Assembly: GCA_049999765.1 (NCBI GenBank)
Contig: JBNGIQ010009470.1
Location: forward strand, 505,892-545,248
DNA length: 39,357 bases
DNA from: Phaeoceros laevis
Taxonomy: Eukaryota > Anthocerotophyta > Anthocerotopsida > Notothyladales
Reading direction: 5' to 3'
The notes beneath the pieces were generated by a model. The model searched no databases. It was not told the DNA's origin and saw only the letters and a program-made list of their open reading frames with translations. Of the stretch, positions 9,909 to 20,402 are shown piece by piece. Position 1 is the stretch's first letter, and the number at the start of each line of letters is the position of its first letter. A program made the position numbers and the translations under genes.

Positions 9909-12253
9909 CTATCGGTCGATCTTCCTCTCACCTTGGCTCACCTTCCGCCTTTTCCCGTAATCATCATCCCGGGATCGAGATCGCTCATCATCATCCCCTA
10001 CCCTTGGCTTTTCTCTTCCTCTGCTAGGCCTCTCACGCTCCTCCCACTCCTTGTCTTTCTCGCGTTCCCGGGGTCTCTCCCGAGGCTCTCGTGTTCTGTC
10101 CAGTGCTTCTCGATAGCCTTCCCGATCCCTCTCTCTGTGTCTTTCGCGGTCCCACTCACCGTCCCGCTCGTCAACTCTTCGTCTGCGATCGGAAGCTGTC
10201 CATTCTCCCTCTGTTCCCCGTTCCCTATCCCTTGCGTTGGGCACCCTCATCCTGTCCGGTACCATCTCACCCCCGTAACCATAATCTGCGCCGCCCATGT
10301 CTTCGCCATAAACCCCCATCCTCCTGTCCATTTCCTCTCCACCCCAACCAGGCATTGGCCNNNNNNNNNNNNNNNNNNNNNNNNNNNNNNNNNNNNNNNN
10401 NNNNNNNNNNNNNNNNNNNNNNNNNNNNNNNNNNNNNNNNNNNNNNNNNNNNNNNNNNNNGGGTTGACATGTGGTCCAACTCCAGGAAGGCCAGGTCCCA
10501 TACCAGGGAACGGGGGCCCCATTCCAGGAAAAGGTCCTGGGGGCCCTCGAGGAACGAAACCTCCAGGACCCATGCCATAACCACCACGGCCCATGGGGGG
10601 GCCGAACCCAGGATCAAATCCTTGTCCCATCATTCCCTGCGGTGGCATCATACCACCTGGAGGGCCTCCCATGGGACCAGGGGGACCCTGGCCAAATGGA
10701 GCAACGGCACCCATCCCCCCTCTTCCCCCCAAACCGCCTCTTCCTCTACCAGGACCTTGCCCAGTTCTCCCACCCATACCAGGTCCTTGAGTTCTCCCCA
10801 TCCCCATTCTCCCTCTGCCATCTACACCACCTGCACCTGCTCCCCCTCTTGATCCCATCCCTCCGTCTCCCAATTTCTTACCTTGCCCTTGGCCCCCTTG
10901 CTGGGATTGGCCCTGCGCGGACTGTTGATTCTTACCTACTTGTGCAGCGCCCATCTGCTTAATTGTCTGAGGAGATGCGAAGGCAACAACACAAGATCGA
11001 CCGTTGAAAACACGGCCATCCATCTTTTCCTTGCACAATCTGGCCGCTGCAGCATCAAAAAATTCCACCTGACAATATCCCTTGGATTTGCCACTGGCTT
11101 TCTCCTCAAAAAACTTCAGATTCTTTACTCTACCGTATTCTAAAAGAACCGCCTCCAACTCTGCGTCTGTTGTCCACCAGTGAAGCTCACCAACAAAGAG
11201 CATAGTTCCACCGGTGTCAAGCTGGTTTCCTCCGCCGTGCTTGGCCATGTAGTCACTGGCAGCAATAGCAGAGTCTTTGACAGGAGGTGGAGCAGCTATC
11301 GGGGGTGGTCCAGCACCCCCACCTGCCTGGCTCGCTCCTCCAACTTTCCCTGGAGGGGCTACCCAGACCTGAGGTTGTGAACCTGCGGGCTTCGCGATAC
11401 CTCTACCTCCACCCAGGGGCTCACTGCTCTGTGTGCCATTCATGCCTCCAGCACCTGCACTAGCTTTGGTGCCCCTATCGAGCCCTGGCTTTCCATAGAC
11501 TCCCTGCTGCCCGGAACCACTATATTCCGGTTCCTCTTTCCCTTTCGGCAATCCTGCCGCTCCTTGTTCCTGGGACTCCGCCTCCCCATACTGCTCTTCC
11601 TTGACAGCTCCACCTGCACCTTCTCCCGCAGTTCCAGCACGGGCACCGAACTCATGAGTTCCTTTCGGCAGCGGGGGCCTTTGAGTGGCTGGAATACTGG
11701 ATGCTCTGGCAGCCGTGGCGTCCTCCTCTGCAAACTCCTGGGCCTCCTCCTTAGGCTTGCTGGCCGGAAGGAGAGGTGCTGATCCTGGCCCTCTGCTAGC
11801 AGCCTGCCCAAAACCTTGCTGTCCGTAACCTCCCTCCCCGGACCGCTCTTGGCCAGCCTGAGCCCTTCTTGAATCCAAGGCAGGAGCCCTGGCCCCCGTC
11901 TCTTGTCCTCTCTCCTGGTACCCTTGTTCCTCCGCATAGCTGCCATCTCCAGCCCTATCCTCGTCATCCTCCTCCGCAAACTCCACTTTCACAGCCGAAG
12001 GTGCAGCCGCAGGAGCCCCGTTCTCTGCACCCTTAAACCTGCCCGAGGACTGCCGCGCCACGCCGGAGGGAGCAGGAAAAAAATCAACATTCACGTCGTT
12101 GTAGAGGTCATCGAAGTCCTCGTCATCCACATCCTCGTCGGCTAGCGCAGCAATTGCTCCTCCGGGGTAACCCGAGCCCGTGGCCGCTCCGCGCTCGCCG
12201 AACTCTTCATCCTCGTAGTCCAGTTCGTCGTCTCCATTGTCAACGTACGCCAT
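9909..12253 (-). CDS. CPSF6/CFIm68-like RRM protein
   Basis: Probable 68-kDa-type subunit of cleavage factor Im, which acts in pre-mRNA 3'-end processing in the nucleus. The start chosen is the ATG at 12251-12253 (MAYVDNGDDELDYEDEEFGE) because the acidic N-terminus is typical; an in-frame ATG 15 codons upstream looks like leader. Residues to about 345 are low-complexity, with repeated acidic and Gln/Gly-rich patches. One RRM follows at about residues 349-430 (GGTMLFVGELHWWTTDAELE, KSKGYCQVEF, CVVAFASPQTIKQM), closely matching plant CPSF6-like proteins. Next come Gly/Pro/Met-rich repeats, then a 100-N gap (10361-10460). After the gap the reading frame differs and encodes about 150 Arg/Asp/Glu-rich residues ending DDDYGKRRKVSQGERKIDR, a typical family tail. 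The frame change shows that the true gap length is not simply 100. No intron is evident. Confidence 0.85.
10361..10460. other. Assembly gap (100 N) inside the CPSF6-like CDS
   Basis: The gap lies in the Gly/Pro-rich coding segment, between a part ending GLPGVGPHVN and a part continuing MPGWGGEEMDRRMG in another frame. The GC-rich repetitive context explains the break. Confidence 0.95.
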
Positions 12254-14330
12254 GAGGCAGAAGGGTGAGCGGAGGCCGAGGCCTAGGCTGTGCCTCAACG
12301 GCCAGCAAGCAGCCAGGGCCGGCTCATGGCAGCCCTCCCATCATCCCTCCTCTCGTCCGTAGCTTTACGCAGGCTTGCCCTCCGTGGCAGGGGCCATAGC
12401 AGGAGCGGTCGAGAAGCGCTCAACAACGGCGATGCAGTCACCGAGAAGAAGTTGCCGAGACGGGCACGAGACAGCAGGAGCGAGCCGATTGTGCGTCCTC
12501 CGCGCTCGAGCCTTTTGCAGGTGCCCCAAGTTTAGGGTGAAATGCATCGCGACTCTCTTTCGGGCTAAACTTCGAAGGTACATGTCGTTTATGATACTTA
12601 TCCAAAGTGGAACTTCACATGACCCACGGCATGACCACATGGTTGCAACATTCTATTTGTCAATATTATTCTATACTATAGCAGAAGAAGAATATGTGCT
12701 TTATGGGTCAAAAAGGATACATATTTGTGATACACATCATCACTCCAAGAGTATATTATGATGTTGAAGAGAAACATATGTACTTTTACTACCCCAAGCA
12801 TTGTCCAAGAATCTAATGGGAGGAAAATGCATTCCAAACTTCAGACTTTGGAAACTCTTTTAATGAGGCACTTCCTAAAAAAATTTACACTCCAAAAAAT
12901 TGTTTCCATGAAGCCAAATGCCTTTAGTTTCTAGTGCAAGAATGTTTATATTTTGCNNNNNNNNNNNNNNNNNNNNNNNNNNNNNNNNNNNNNNNNNNNN
13001 NNNNNNNNNNNNNNNNNNNNNNNNNNNNNNNNNNNNNNNNNNNNNNNNNNNNNNNNNNNNNNNNNNNNNNNNNNNNNNNNNNNNNNNNNNNNNNNNNNNN
13101 NNNNNNNNNNNNNNNNNNNNNNNNNNNNNNNNNNNNNNNNNNNNNNNNNNNNNNNNNNNNNNNNNNNNNNNNNNNNNNNNNNNNNNNNNNNNNNNNNNNN
13201 NNNNNNNNNNNNNNNNNNNNNNNNNNNNNNNNNNNNNNNNNNNNNNNNNNNNNNNNNNNNNNNNNNNNNNNNNNNNNNNNNNNNNNNNNNNNNNNNNNNN
13301 NNNNNNNNNNNNNNNNNNNNNNNNNNNNNNNNNNNNNNNNNNNNNNNNNNNNNNNNCTGACCCTGGCCTCATTGTTTTTAGTTCCAAGCCACAACTTGGG
13401 ACCTCGAACTATATGTTTCTGCTAGTTGACTATGAGTGTTTCTGACCTCTGCATCAACACGTTCTACAGTTTCTAGAAACAAGCAAAAACCACGACAGGT
13501 GCATCATAGACTACAAAACGGACTTTGCGCCTTTTTCCATGCTTTTTACTATAGCTATGTTCTTTTGAATCAACCATGCTTTTCCTACAAAAGTTTATAT
13601 TTATTGACATGATAAATGCTTCTGTATATACTCAACGTCCCCAAAATAATCAACATCCACACCTGACGATGCATCCCAATATAGCGACATACATAGCATC
13701 ACAACGGTATTGTGTTCAAAGCATCCATTGTTTTATATATATTTACTACAAGACAACGTACTTAGAAGCATTTCATTGCTTAGGTAAACTTGTATTTGTA
13801 GGTGAAGCATGGCTGGAGAACACAATTGCAGCAAAAAGCATGGAAAACTATAAGGTGCAATTTTGTTTTGTTGTCTATGATGCAACTCTCTTTGCTTGTT
13901 TCAAGGAACTATAGCACGTGCCGCATGCAGAGGTCAAAAACATATGTTGATTACTGACAGAAACTTATAGTTCGAGCGAATGGCAGCTTGGAAGTTAGAA
14001 TGCTAAGGCTGAGGTCACAATGAATTCTTTTGAATTAAGGTGTTGAAAATGTTGAAAGCATTTACTACAATGGCACCATATTTGTTATAAAAACTAACTC
14101 CATTCTCTTTCCACTCCCAGCTAAATATTATTTCTCTCACGAGATATCAATTTTTTTATTTTATATTTACCGTAGTTCTACCTTAACATTAACTTAGAGA
14201 TAATTAAACTTCTCTACGTATACCATCAAGTTCTCAACTTAACCTTTAAAAAGGGACTAGCGTTGTGAATCGTTATCAATTGTTCTGAAATGGCGCTTCC
14301 TTTAAACAATAGTCATGGTTTCATTTATGC
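12254..14330. other. Spacer with a 400-N gap
   Basis: The first about 300 bases are probably the promoter and 5' leader of the CPSF6-like gene. The rest is AT-rich without a supported gene. Bases 12957-13356 are a 400-N run. The long open frames recorded across it consist almost entirely of unknown residues and carry no information. Confidence 0.7.
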
Positions 14331-14375
14331 GTGGCCCGCCATACCCATCCCCCAGAGCGCATCATGTGGTCTAGT

Positions 14376-14590
14376 AGTTGTAGTAGTAGTAGTAGAAAGG
14401 TCATGCTAGCCGATTCCACATGGGAATCGAGCACGCCGACGCACTGGTGGCGCACCAGGTGGATCGGTGGTCTTTACCTTGCAGGGAGGTTCGCCCCCCC
14501 TTCCTCAGCAATAGGCTGAGTTAGACGCCAAAGCACTGGGTGGGTTGGCGGCCTGTGCAACGCAGTGAGTCACACCGTTCCATGCTCCAA
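14376..14590 (-). mobile_element. SINE-like dispersed repeat, (TAG)n-associated, copy 1
   Basis: A (TAG)n run at about 14376-14396 is followed by AAAGGTCATGCTAGCCGATT and CCACATGGGAATCGAGCACG, and then by GGTCTTTACCTTGCAGGGAG at about 14470. The same order occurs at 17192-17388 with about 10-15 percent differences. On the minus strand it contains a B-box-like CTCGATTCCC and ends in (CTA)n, which suggests a tRNA-derived SINE pointing leftwards. Confidence 0.6.
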
Positions 14591-14630
14591 GTCTCCAAGC
14601 CTCGGGCGTGGTCTCCAAGCCTCGGGCGTG
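14591..14630 (+). repeat. 20-bp tandem duplication
   Basis: GTCTCCAAGCCTCGGGCGTG is present twice without a spacer. Confidence 0.9.
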
Positions 14631-14752
14631 CTGCCGGCTTGCATTTCCACAATCGTGGATGAGCTGGTTGGGTCAATCAATCAATTATAGTACATTGTCC
14701 TTTGTACTCAGTGACCAGCCAACCCCAATCCGCAGGCCCCGGTCCAGAGCGC

Positions 14753-14896
14753 ATGCCAGCCTATGCTAACCACACATGGGTCTATTAGTTCACTAACTCA
14801 AATCCGGGGTCCCCTATATTTTCAATGCCAGCCTATGCTAACCACACATGGGTCTATTAGTTCACTCACTTAAATCCGGGGTCCCCTATATTTTCA
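14753..14896 (+). repeat. 72-bp tandem duplication
   Basis: The unit starting ATGCCAGCCTATGCTAACCA occurs at 14753-14824 and 14825-14896 with two or three substitutions. No gene overlaps. Confidence 0.9.
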
Positions 14897-15485
14897 AGTC
14901 TCTCAATGGAGAGCTTCCAGCCCTCAATTCAAGGAATTGAGGTCTTGCAATTTCAGAGTATAGCATTGGTACACATCAAGGATCTCAACATGGGGTAAAA
15001 CAAGTGTGATCTATGTGGTGGTAAAAAAATTATGTAAAAACCCATCTTCACTCAAACATAGTGTATGAATCGGGTCCTTGGACCAACAAGCCCCGTTATG
15101 GCCTGTTGGTCCTTTAAGGGTTAATACTTATCATTTGGATATCGCTTTGCATTGCCTCTTGTTTTAGAAGTCGATATATGGGATAATTTATTAGAATTAT
15201 GGATTAAATATGTCACAATCTATATATATATAATGGAGTGCGAGAGAAATTTATTTATTGTTATTATGTACCCCAACAAACGACATTTTGTGCTTGCCAC
15301 CTATTAAGGTTTTTCACCATACTGAAATAAGCCAAAATAAAATACTTCTTAGAAGTTGCGTCATACAATGCTCAAAACTTAAATTTTTGCTTTTAATTCT
15401 AGCTATTTTTCCAAAGTGTAGCTGCTTCTTGGAAACATAGTCTTTTTCCAACATTATTATAGATCATATACCGCATGTGTACATC

Positions 15486-16227
15486 TTAAAAACATGTACA
15501 ATCACTTATCTCCGATGAAGTTTTACGCCTCCGACGCAGATGTTTTGTATGTTGAAAAAACGAAAGATAGGGAGAAACTGCAGGAGGCGTTATTCTCCCT
15601 AAATGCACTACGATGATAGGATTTTTCACTGTCTCACCAATATAAAATTTGTTATTCTTGAAGAATATAGTAATATTCAGATGCCATATAATCCCAGCTT
15701 CTCGAAGTCCATGTATGGAGATTTTATCTAGGCATTGTGCTTCGTTGAATGTTGAAAAGCTTGATAAAATATGATTATCTTGGATACGGCCAAATACACA
15801 AAGTTCAGTGACAGTCTGGAACACTTCAAATTGTCTTACTTCACCTTCATACTCCAACCAAATTAATTTACCCTCTGTAGCTAGTACTTCCTTCTTACCT
15901 GCAAGAGTTGCCTTGAGAAGCTCATTTTAGTTGTTCCACATAAGAATTGAAACTCATTCTTTGGTCTAGCTGACCAATGAAAAGTGCTTCACACAAAAAA
16001 AGGTCATAAAAGATAGTCAATAGCCAATTGCAATGCATGAGAAAACTCAAAATACCACTTTTGAAGCTAGTGTACACCGTTGAAGCTAAATCTGAAGGAA
16101 GTAATTCCTTTAGCTCCTCTAGTTGTGGTTTAGTGAGTGATGTCATTGATGTGTAATTCTCGGCCAAATTCCCTAAGTGCTCAATAGTGAACTTCTTCAT
16201 GACCTCAGATGGAATTCTGTAACTCAA
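15486..16227 (-). other. Unidentified coding-like stretches
   Basis: Two minus-strand frames look more coding than the AT-rich background. The upstream one (15922-16227) encodes EVMKKFTIEHLGNLAENYTS and EELKELLPSDLASTVYTSFK. After an AG/GTAAGA-like boundary near 15900, the next (from about 15885 down to 15486) encodes EGKLIWLEYEGEVRQFEVFQ and CLDKISIHGLREAGIIWHLN. I recognise no family. They may be exons of a small gene or a captured fragment in repeat DNA. Confidence 0.25.
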
Positions 16228-16844
16228 TATTTATCTCATTCTTTCCCTCAAAGTTATCTTAACCTCCGCATGTATTAAATCCATTTTTGAGGCAGCCAAA
16301 TTGCAAACAACCTTATACTAATGGTACAAACAACAAGAGCTTGAATAACCAAACAATCTCACTAGTATACTAGCACCTTTCAAACACAAAATATGTCCTT
16401 GAGATTTGAAAATGTTATTTCGCAAGGACAAATCAACATTTTAAACGGAACTCTCACAATTTTGCTAGACTTTTCATGCAAATATCACACATAAAATAAG
16501 TTCCAATCTCCTAAAAAATAAAGCGTTAATAGCATGCCTGAAACAACTCTCAGATATTACATATATAAGCATGACTCGAGCCGTTTCTCGGTACATTTTA
16601 TTCCAAAATCAGGCGATTAACCTTTAATTACGCAGCCACTTCAAAGTAATTGGAACATGTAACTTCTTAAACTTTAGAAGCTTAAGTGATGGGTGGCTCC
16701 ACTCTAGGCCCTGCATAGTGGACTAACTCATGGACATCAAACTTGGGTGAACTCATGGACATCAAACTTTGATGGACTTCAAACACTACTGATGTTAACG
16801 TGTGCAGCCTCAAGGTTTTAAAGAACTACAGTACACACAAGGAC

Positions 16845-16935
16845 ATGGCCTAGTGGCTAAGGTGATGGTCACCGTTTCTTTCGTGAAAGGGATTGTTTAA
16901 TCCTTGAGCCCAGGCTAGTAGTAGTACTAGTAGTG
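16845..16935 (+). mobile_element. tRNA-related SINE head with TAG tail
   Basis: CATGGCCTAGTGGCTAAGGTGATGG fits a tRNA A box (TGGCCTAGTGG). It is followed about 35 nt later by GGGATTGTTTAATCCTTGAG, a degenerate B box, and then a TAG-rich tail. This is the layout of a short tRNA-derived SINE. It is too degenerate to be a working tRNA gene. Confidence 0.45.
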
Positions 16936-17007
16936 ATGTGATGTTTATTTGAGGAGGTTAGACGGTTCTATAGAGGATCCCCCAGGCTAGTAGTAGGCGC
17001 GTGGCTG

Positions 17008-17122
17008 AGTTGAATTCAGGACTACAAAGGTCATGTGTATAAGACCCGAATTCAAAAGGTTGTGACACTATGTATAAAACCTAAGTTGAATGCAGGACTA
17101 CAAAGGTCGTGTGTATAAGACC
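17008..17122 (+). repeat. Direct repeat, 39 bp x 2, 76-bp spacing
   Basis: AGTTGAATTCAGGACTACAAAGG continuing to TGTGTATAAGACC occurs at 17008-17046 and 17084-17122 with two differences. It lies between the two SINE-like copies. Confidence 0.8.
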
Positions 17123-17191
17123 TCTGGGTTATTCTGTAATGTACATGTGGGAATTATATTAAGCAGCATGAGGTGGTAGATGAGACTTTGT

Positions 17192-17388
17192 GTAGTAGTA
17201 GTAGAAAGTACATGCTAGCCGATGCCACATGGGAATCGAGCACGCCGACACATTGGTGACACACTAGGTGGATTGGTGGTCTTTACCTTGCAGGGAGGTG
17301 CGCCCCCCTCTCCTAGCACCTAGCTAAGCCAAGCACTAGGTGGGTAGGCGGCCTATGCAATGCAGTGAGTCGCACCGCTCCATGCTCA
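17192..17388 (-). mobile_element. SINE-like dispersed repeat, copy 2
   Basis: This is the second copy of the element at 14376-14590. TAGTAGTAGTAGAAAG is followed by ATGCTAGCCGATGCCACATG, GGAATCGAGCACGCCGAC, GGTCTTTACCTTGCAGGGAG and GCAGTGAGTCGCACCGCTCC. Divergence from copy 1 and lack of visible target duplications suggest old insertions. Confidence 0.6.
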
Positions 17389-17476
17389 TAGTGTGTTCAC
17401 TCGTGCTGGTATTTTAGCTTGGATACCTATGGTAGTGTAATCCCTACTCTATGCGTTGTTCTGTCTTTGTTCCCTC

Positions 17477-17532
17477 TGGAGTGCTTGTAGTCTTTCCCTT
17501 GCCATGGAGTGCTTGTAGTCTTTCCCTTGCCA
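17477..17532 (+). repeat. 28-bp tandem duplication
   Basis: The unit starting TGGAGTGCTTGTAGTCTTTC is present at 17477-17504 and 17505-17532. Confidence 0.9.
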
Positions 17533-17813
17533 TGTCCTGCACAATCGTCGTTGCTTCGATTAGGAATTTACCTAGTACTCTTGCCCTGAGTTGCTACATG
17601 AATCCCCATGCCACATGTGCCATTTGCAAAGTCAATGACAAAATGCATGTAATTTAACCTTGTCTCCACTTTCTATGTGAAAAATGCTCGGGGAAAATTT
17701 TGAGAATGGACAAAAAAATGCCTCCAATGCCACAACTCGTTCAACAAGGTGGCTGATCTTCGACATATATTTGACTGAACAATTGTAGCACCAAGTAAAT
17801 TAGCTCCAGATGC

Positions 17814-17921
17814 CTTACACTTCCAATCTAATTAGAGCTCATTGATGCCTTACGTGATATTGACAACCTTACACTTCCTATCTAATTAGAGCTCATTGAT
17901 GCCTTACGTGACATTGACAAC
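17814..17921 (+). repeat. 54-bp tandem duplication
   Basis: The unit beginning CTTACACTTCCAATCTAATT and ending ATTGACAAC occurs at 17814-17867 and 17868-17921 with two substitutions. Confidence 0.9.
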
Positions 17922-18835
17922 TGTGAGGATGGCGACAGCTGACATATGTGGATGAGTCATTACATGATCACCACATGCACATATATGATAATCTGCTCAC
18001 TGTGTGGAATATTCGAATCCAGTAAATGACTAAGAAGTCAAATGTGATGAACTATTGTGTTTTGCAATGGCTGTACCATTGTTTGGCAATAGTCCAAAAT
18101 CCATTCGTTCAAGCTTTCATGCAAATGGAATCAAATCTTAGCTTGAAGTGATTGAGCAGTACTAAACTAAGAGGAGGCATCAAACTCTACCTATTCCAGA
18201 AAAGATGTTCACCTTGCGTGTCTAATTAGAGCTCACTTCATTGCGTGCTTATGGGTCCTTTCGGGACACACACTGAAAGATAGGCTGCGACGCAACATAT
18301 AGGCGATTCAGCATTTCACCAAAACAGGATAATACTCCTACACATTTAGTGAACTGCGGAGTTGACAGGCGGAGGCAGGCCTGACTTTCCTAGACCATAA
18401 GAGCACTCCGCAGGCAGAACTTCCAGCAGAGCAACATGATTTAGCTGCACCGCGATCAAGCCCATGATAGCCCTGCAAGAAGGACTACAAACACATGAAC
18501 ACCTTAGCATTGTTAGCAACGTGAAAATATTAAGAAGCTAATTGACAGCGCTAGGGTTGTCGAAAAAAAGGAGGACAAGCTTCCCTTACGGAAAAAGAGG
18601 ACAAGGTTCCCTTATCAATTTGGTAAATAAAAAACCACATTCCTGTTAGCTCTGGTCTATACAAAGTCAAATAGGCTTGACGGATCATCAATGATTCCGC
18701 TCTATGCAGATGCTACAATGCAATATGCATGCAATATGCTCAATAATCAGCTTGGAACCTGGCCTTACGGAAGCGCAAGCACAACAGTCCAAAAGGAAAT
18801 CGAAGGTGATAGTTAACCGCTCGGGCTCTAATAAA

Positions 18836-18920
18836 CCATTTACTTCGGCTGGAAACGAAAGTTTCCTTTCCAGCCGAAGTAAATGGATTTGGAGCGTTTC
18901 ATTACGAAACACTCCAAATC
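18836..18920. repeat. Two abutting inverted repeats (hairpins)
   Basis: Hairpin 1 (18836-18886) has perfect 20-nt arms, CCATTTACTTCGGCTGGAAA and its exact complement, around an 11-nt centre that itself contains GAAA-G-TTTC. The stem is nearly continuous with one mismatch. Hairpin 2 (18886-18920) begins at the last base of hairpin 1. It has 15-nt arms, GATTTGGAGCGTTTC against GAAACACTCCAAATC, with one mismatch and a 5-nt loop. They lie about 320 nt beyond the stop of the peptidyl-tRNA hydrolase gene. A foldback transposon relic or a small-RNA precursor are options; the sequence does not decide. Confidence 0.85.
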
Positions 18921-19240
18921 TGTGTTAATTGGAGGTTGACACCTTGAACAACCTGCAGACTCAAATCAGATAATTAAAGCCTTGATCTTGTCTGGTCCAG
19001 GTATGCCGGTTGCAAGAACGCAGGAGAGAAAGACTTACTGCCGGACAGAAGAGTGTAGGCCAGCTCTAAGTTGTCCACGACCTCCATCGGACCAGATAAG
19101 ATGCTGCAAATTAAGAAGTACAAGCGATAAACAGAACCGCAAATGAAGGTTGAGGTGTGATGCCAGGTGCTCGAGTGACAAACAACGAGCACGGTCAGCG
19201 GTTTTTCACCTTCGTCATCAGCCCGGCTTGTCAAGAGCCT

Positions 19241-19981
19241 TCAACTGGCATAAATAGTTGGAGTCATTACTCTCCGGTTCTCACTCCATGTGCTCACTGC
19301 TTTGTTTAGACCTTCACTTGTCACCAGCTTCACAGCATCAACTCCACGCAGCAAAGAATGCTCAAGCATCTCTTGCTCATATGAGCTGAATTTTTGCAAA
19401 ACATAGGGCCGGACGTCCATAGAACCAGGAGGCCTTCCAATGCCTATCCGCAAGCGGGGAAAATTGGTACTGCCCTTGAAACGCTGAATGATGGACTTCA
19501 TTCCATTGTGACCACCATGTCCACCTTTGGGCAGCAGACGCATGACCGCGAATTCCAGGTCAAGGTCATCCACAAGCACAAGTACTCTGGTCACTGGTAT
19601 CCTGTAATATGTAGCCATCGGGCTCACTGCTTCTCCCGCAAGATTCACATACGTTTGAGGCTTGGCTAGCAGCACCGGGGTATCATTGATATATCCTTTC
19701 CCTACAAGCGACTTGTGTTGAATGACAGATAACTTGATGCCTTCCGCCGCCGCAATGGCATCAATCATCTCAAATCCGACATTGTGTCGAGTGCCTACAA
19801 ACTTAGTTCCAGGATTACCAAGTCCTACAATCAGCCAAGGAACCTGTGCACCTGACGCCCGAACAGGAGTTTGATCTGAGGAACATTTTCTGCTCGGCGT
19901 ACCAAGGGACGCAGGAAGAGGAGAATGGGAGAGTGAAGACAAGTGGAATCGGGAAGACGATGGAAGTCGCAACATCTTCAC
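19241..19981 (-). CDS. Organellar peptidyl-tRNA hydrolase (Pth1 type)
   Basis: Releases tRNA from peptidyl-tRNA that has dropped off the ribosome. Length is 246 residues. Residues 1-46 are Ser/Arg-rich without acidic clusters, as in a plastid or mitochondrial transit peptide. The enzyme begins at VPWLIVGLGNPG (residues 47-58). Active-site and substrate-binding positions are present: N56 in the GNPG loop, H66 in TRHNVGF, N113 in YVNLAG, D139 in VDDLDL and N159 in GGHGGHNG. FPRLRIGIGRPPG (174-186) is a family signature. It is closer to the conventional organellar Pth than to the CRS2 splicing-factor branch. The whole CDS is a single exon, unlike its neighbours. The ATG at 19979-19981 gives a suitable transit peptide. 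It is divergent to the exonuclease gene to the right. Confidence 0.93.
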   Translation of the reverse strand: MKMLRLPSSSRFHLSSLSHSPLPASLGTPSRKCSSDQTPVRASGAQVPWLIVGLGNPGTKFVGTRHNVGFEMIDAIAAAEGIKLSVIQHKSLVGKGYINDTPVLLAKPQTYVNLAGEAVSPMATYYRIPVTRVLVLVDDLDLEFAVMRLLPKGGHGGHNGMKSIIQRFKGSTNFPRLRIGIGRPPGSMDVRPYVLQKFSSYEQEMLEHSLLRGVDAVKLVTSEGLNKAVSTWSENRRVMTPTIYAS

Positions 19982-20402
19982 ACGCCACGGTTACCAGAGC
20001 CCTACTCTCCCCCCGAACTAATTCCGCTGCCACATAAGTTCCAGCTTCCACCTACCCGGACAAGGATGCTTCGGACAGGTCATCTACAATCATTTGGCCG
20101 GAAAGTCGCATGATTCCGACTGTCTCTTCATCGACTCCTCAGTGTCGTCACAGGTACGTTTGCATTGCAGTCCTTTCGAAGAAAATTGGCATGTTAGGGT
20201 CAATTGCCAAGGCCGGACTCCGTTACTGAACGCCTGATGGTTGATACCATTGCAAACAGGCTGGAAGTGATGGAAAACAGTCTGAATATTGAGAAGGGGG
20301 TCCTCTCGTGCATTTCATCAAATCCTTTGCCGTGAGGTGTCGCGCCATGGCTGGGTGGATATCACGACAGGTCAATTTCTTAAACCCTGAACCCTTGCCA
20401 AG
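19982..20402. promoter_or_regulatory. Shared intergenic region of a divergent gene pair
   Basis: The peptidyl-tRNA hydrolase starts leftwards at 19981 and the exonuclease gene runs rightwards from somewhere between 20110 and 20403. At most about 420 bp separates them, and only about 130 bp if the ATG at 20110 (followed by a CAG-GTACGT donor at 20154) opens the first coding exon. A compact bidirectional promoter is inferred from geometry only; I see no clear TATA box. Confidence 0.4.

Noticed and set aside
10247-10360. Continuation of the RRM-protein frame past the 100-N gap
   Set aside because: The sequence after the gap in that frame (tryptophan- and glycine-rich, then a stop) is unlike the family. 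The Arg/Asp/Glu-rich tail ending DYGKRRKV is in a different frame, so the gap length is simply wrong.
12875-13445. Open frames across the 400-N run
   Set aside because: Nearly all residues are unknown; there is no evidence of coding on either side.
20347-20370. ATG at 20347 (MAGWISRQ) as the exonuclease start
   Set aside because: It has a good donor, but joining to the first recognisable coding segment would need an intron of about 32 nt, too short for plant splicing. The start is left open, with 20110 as another candidate.
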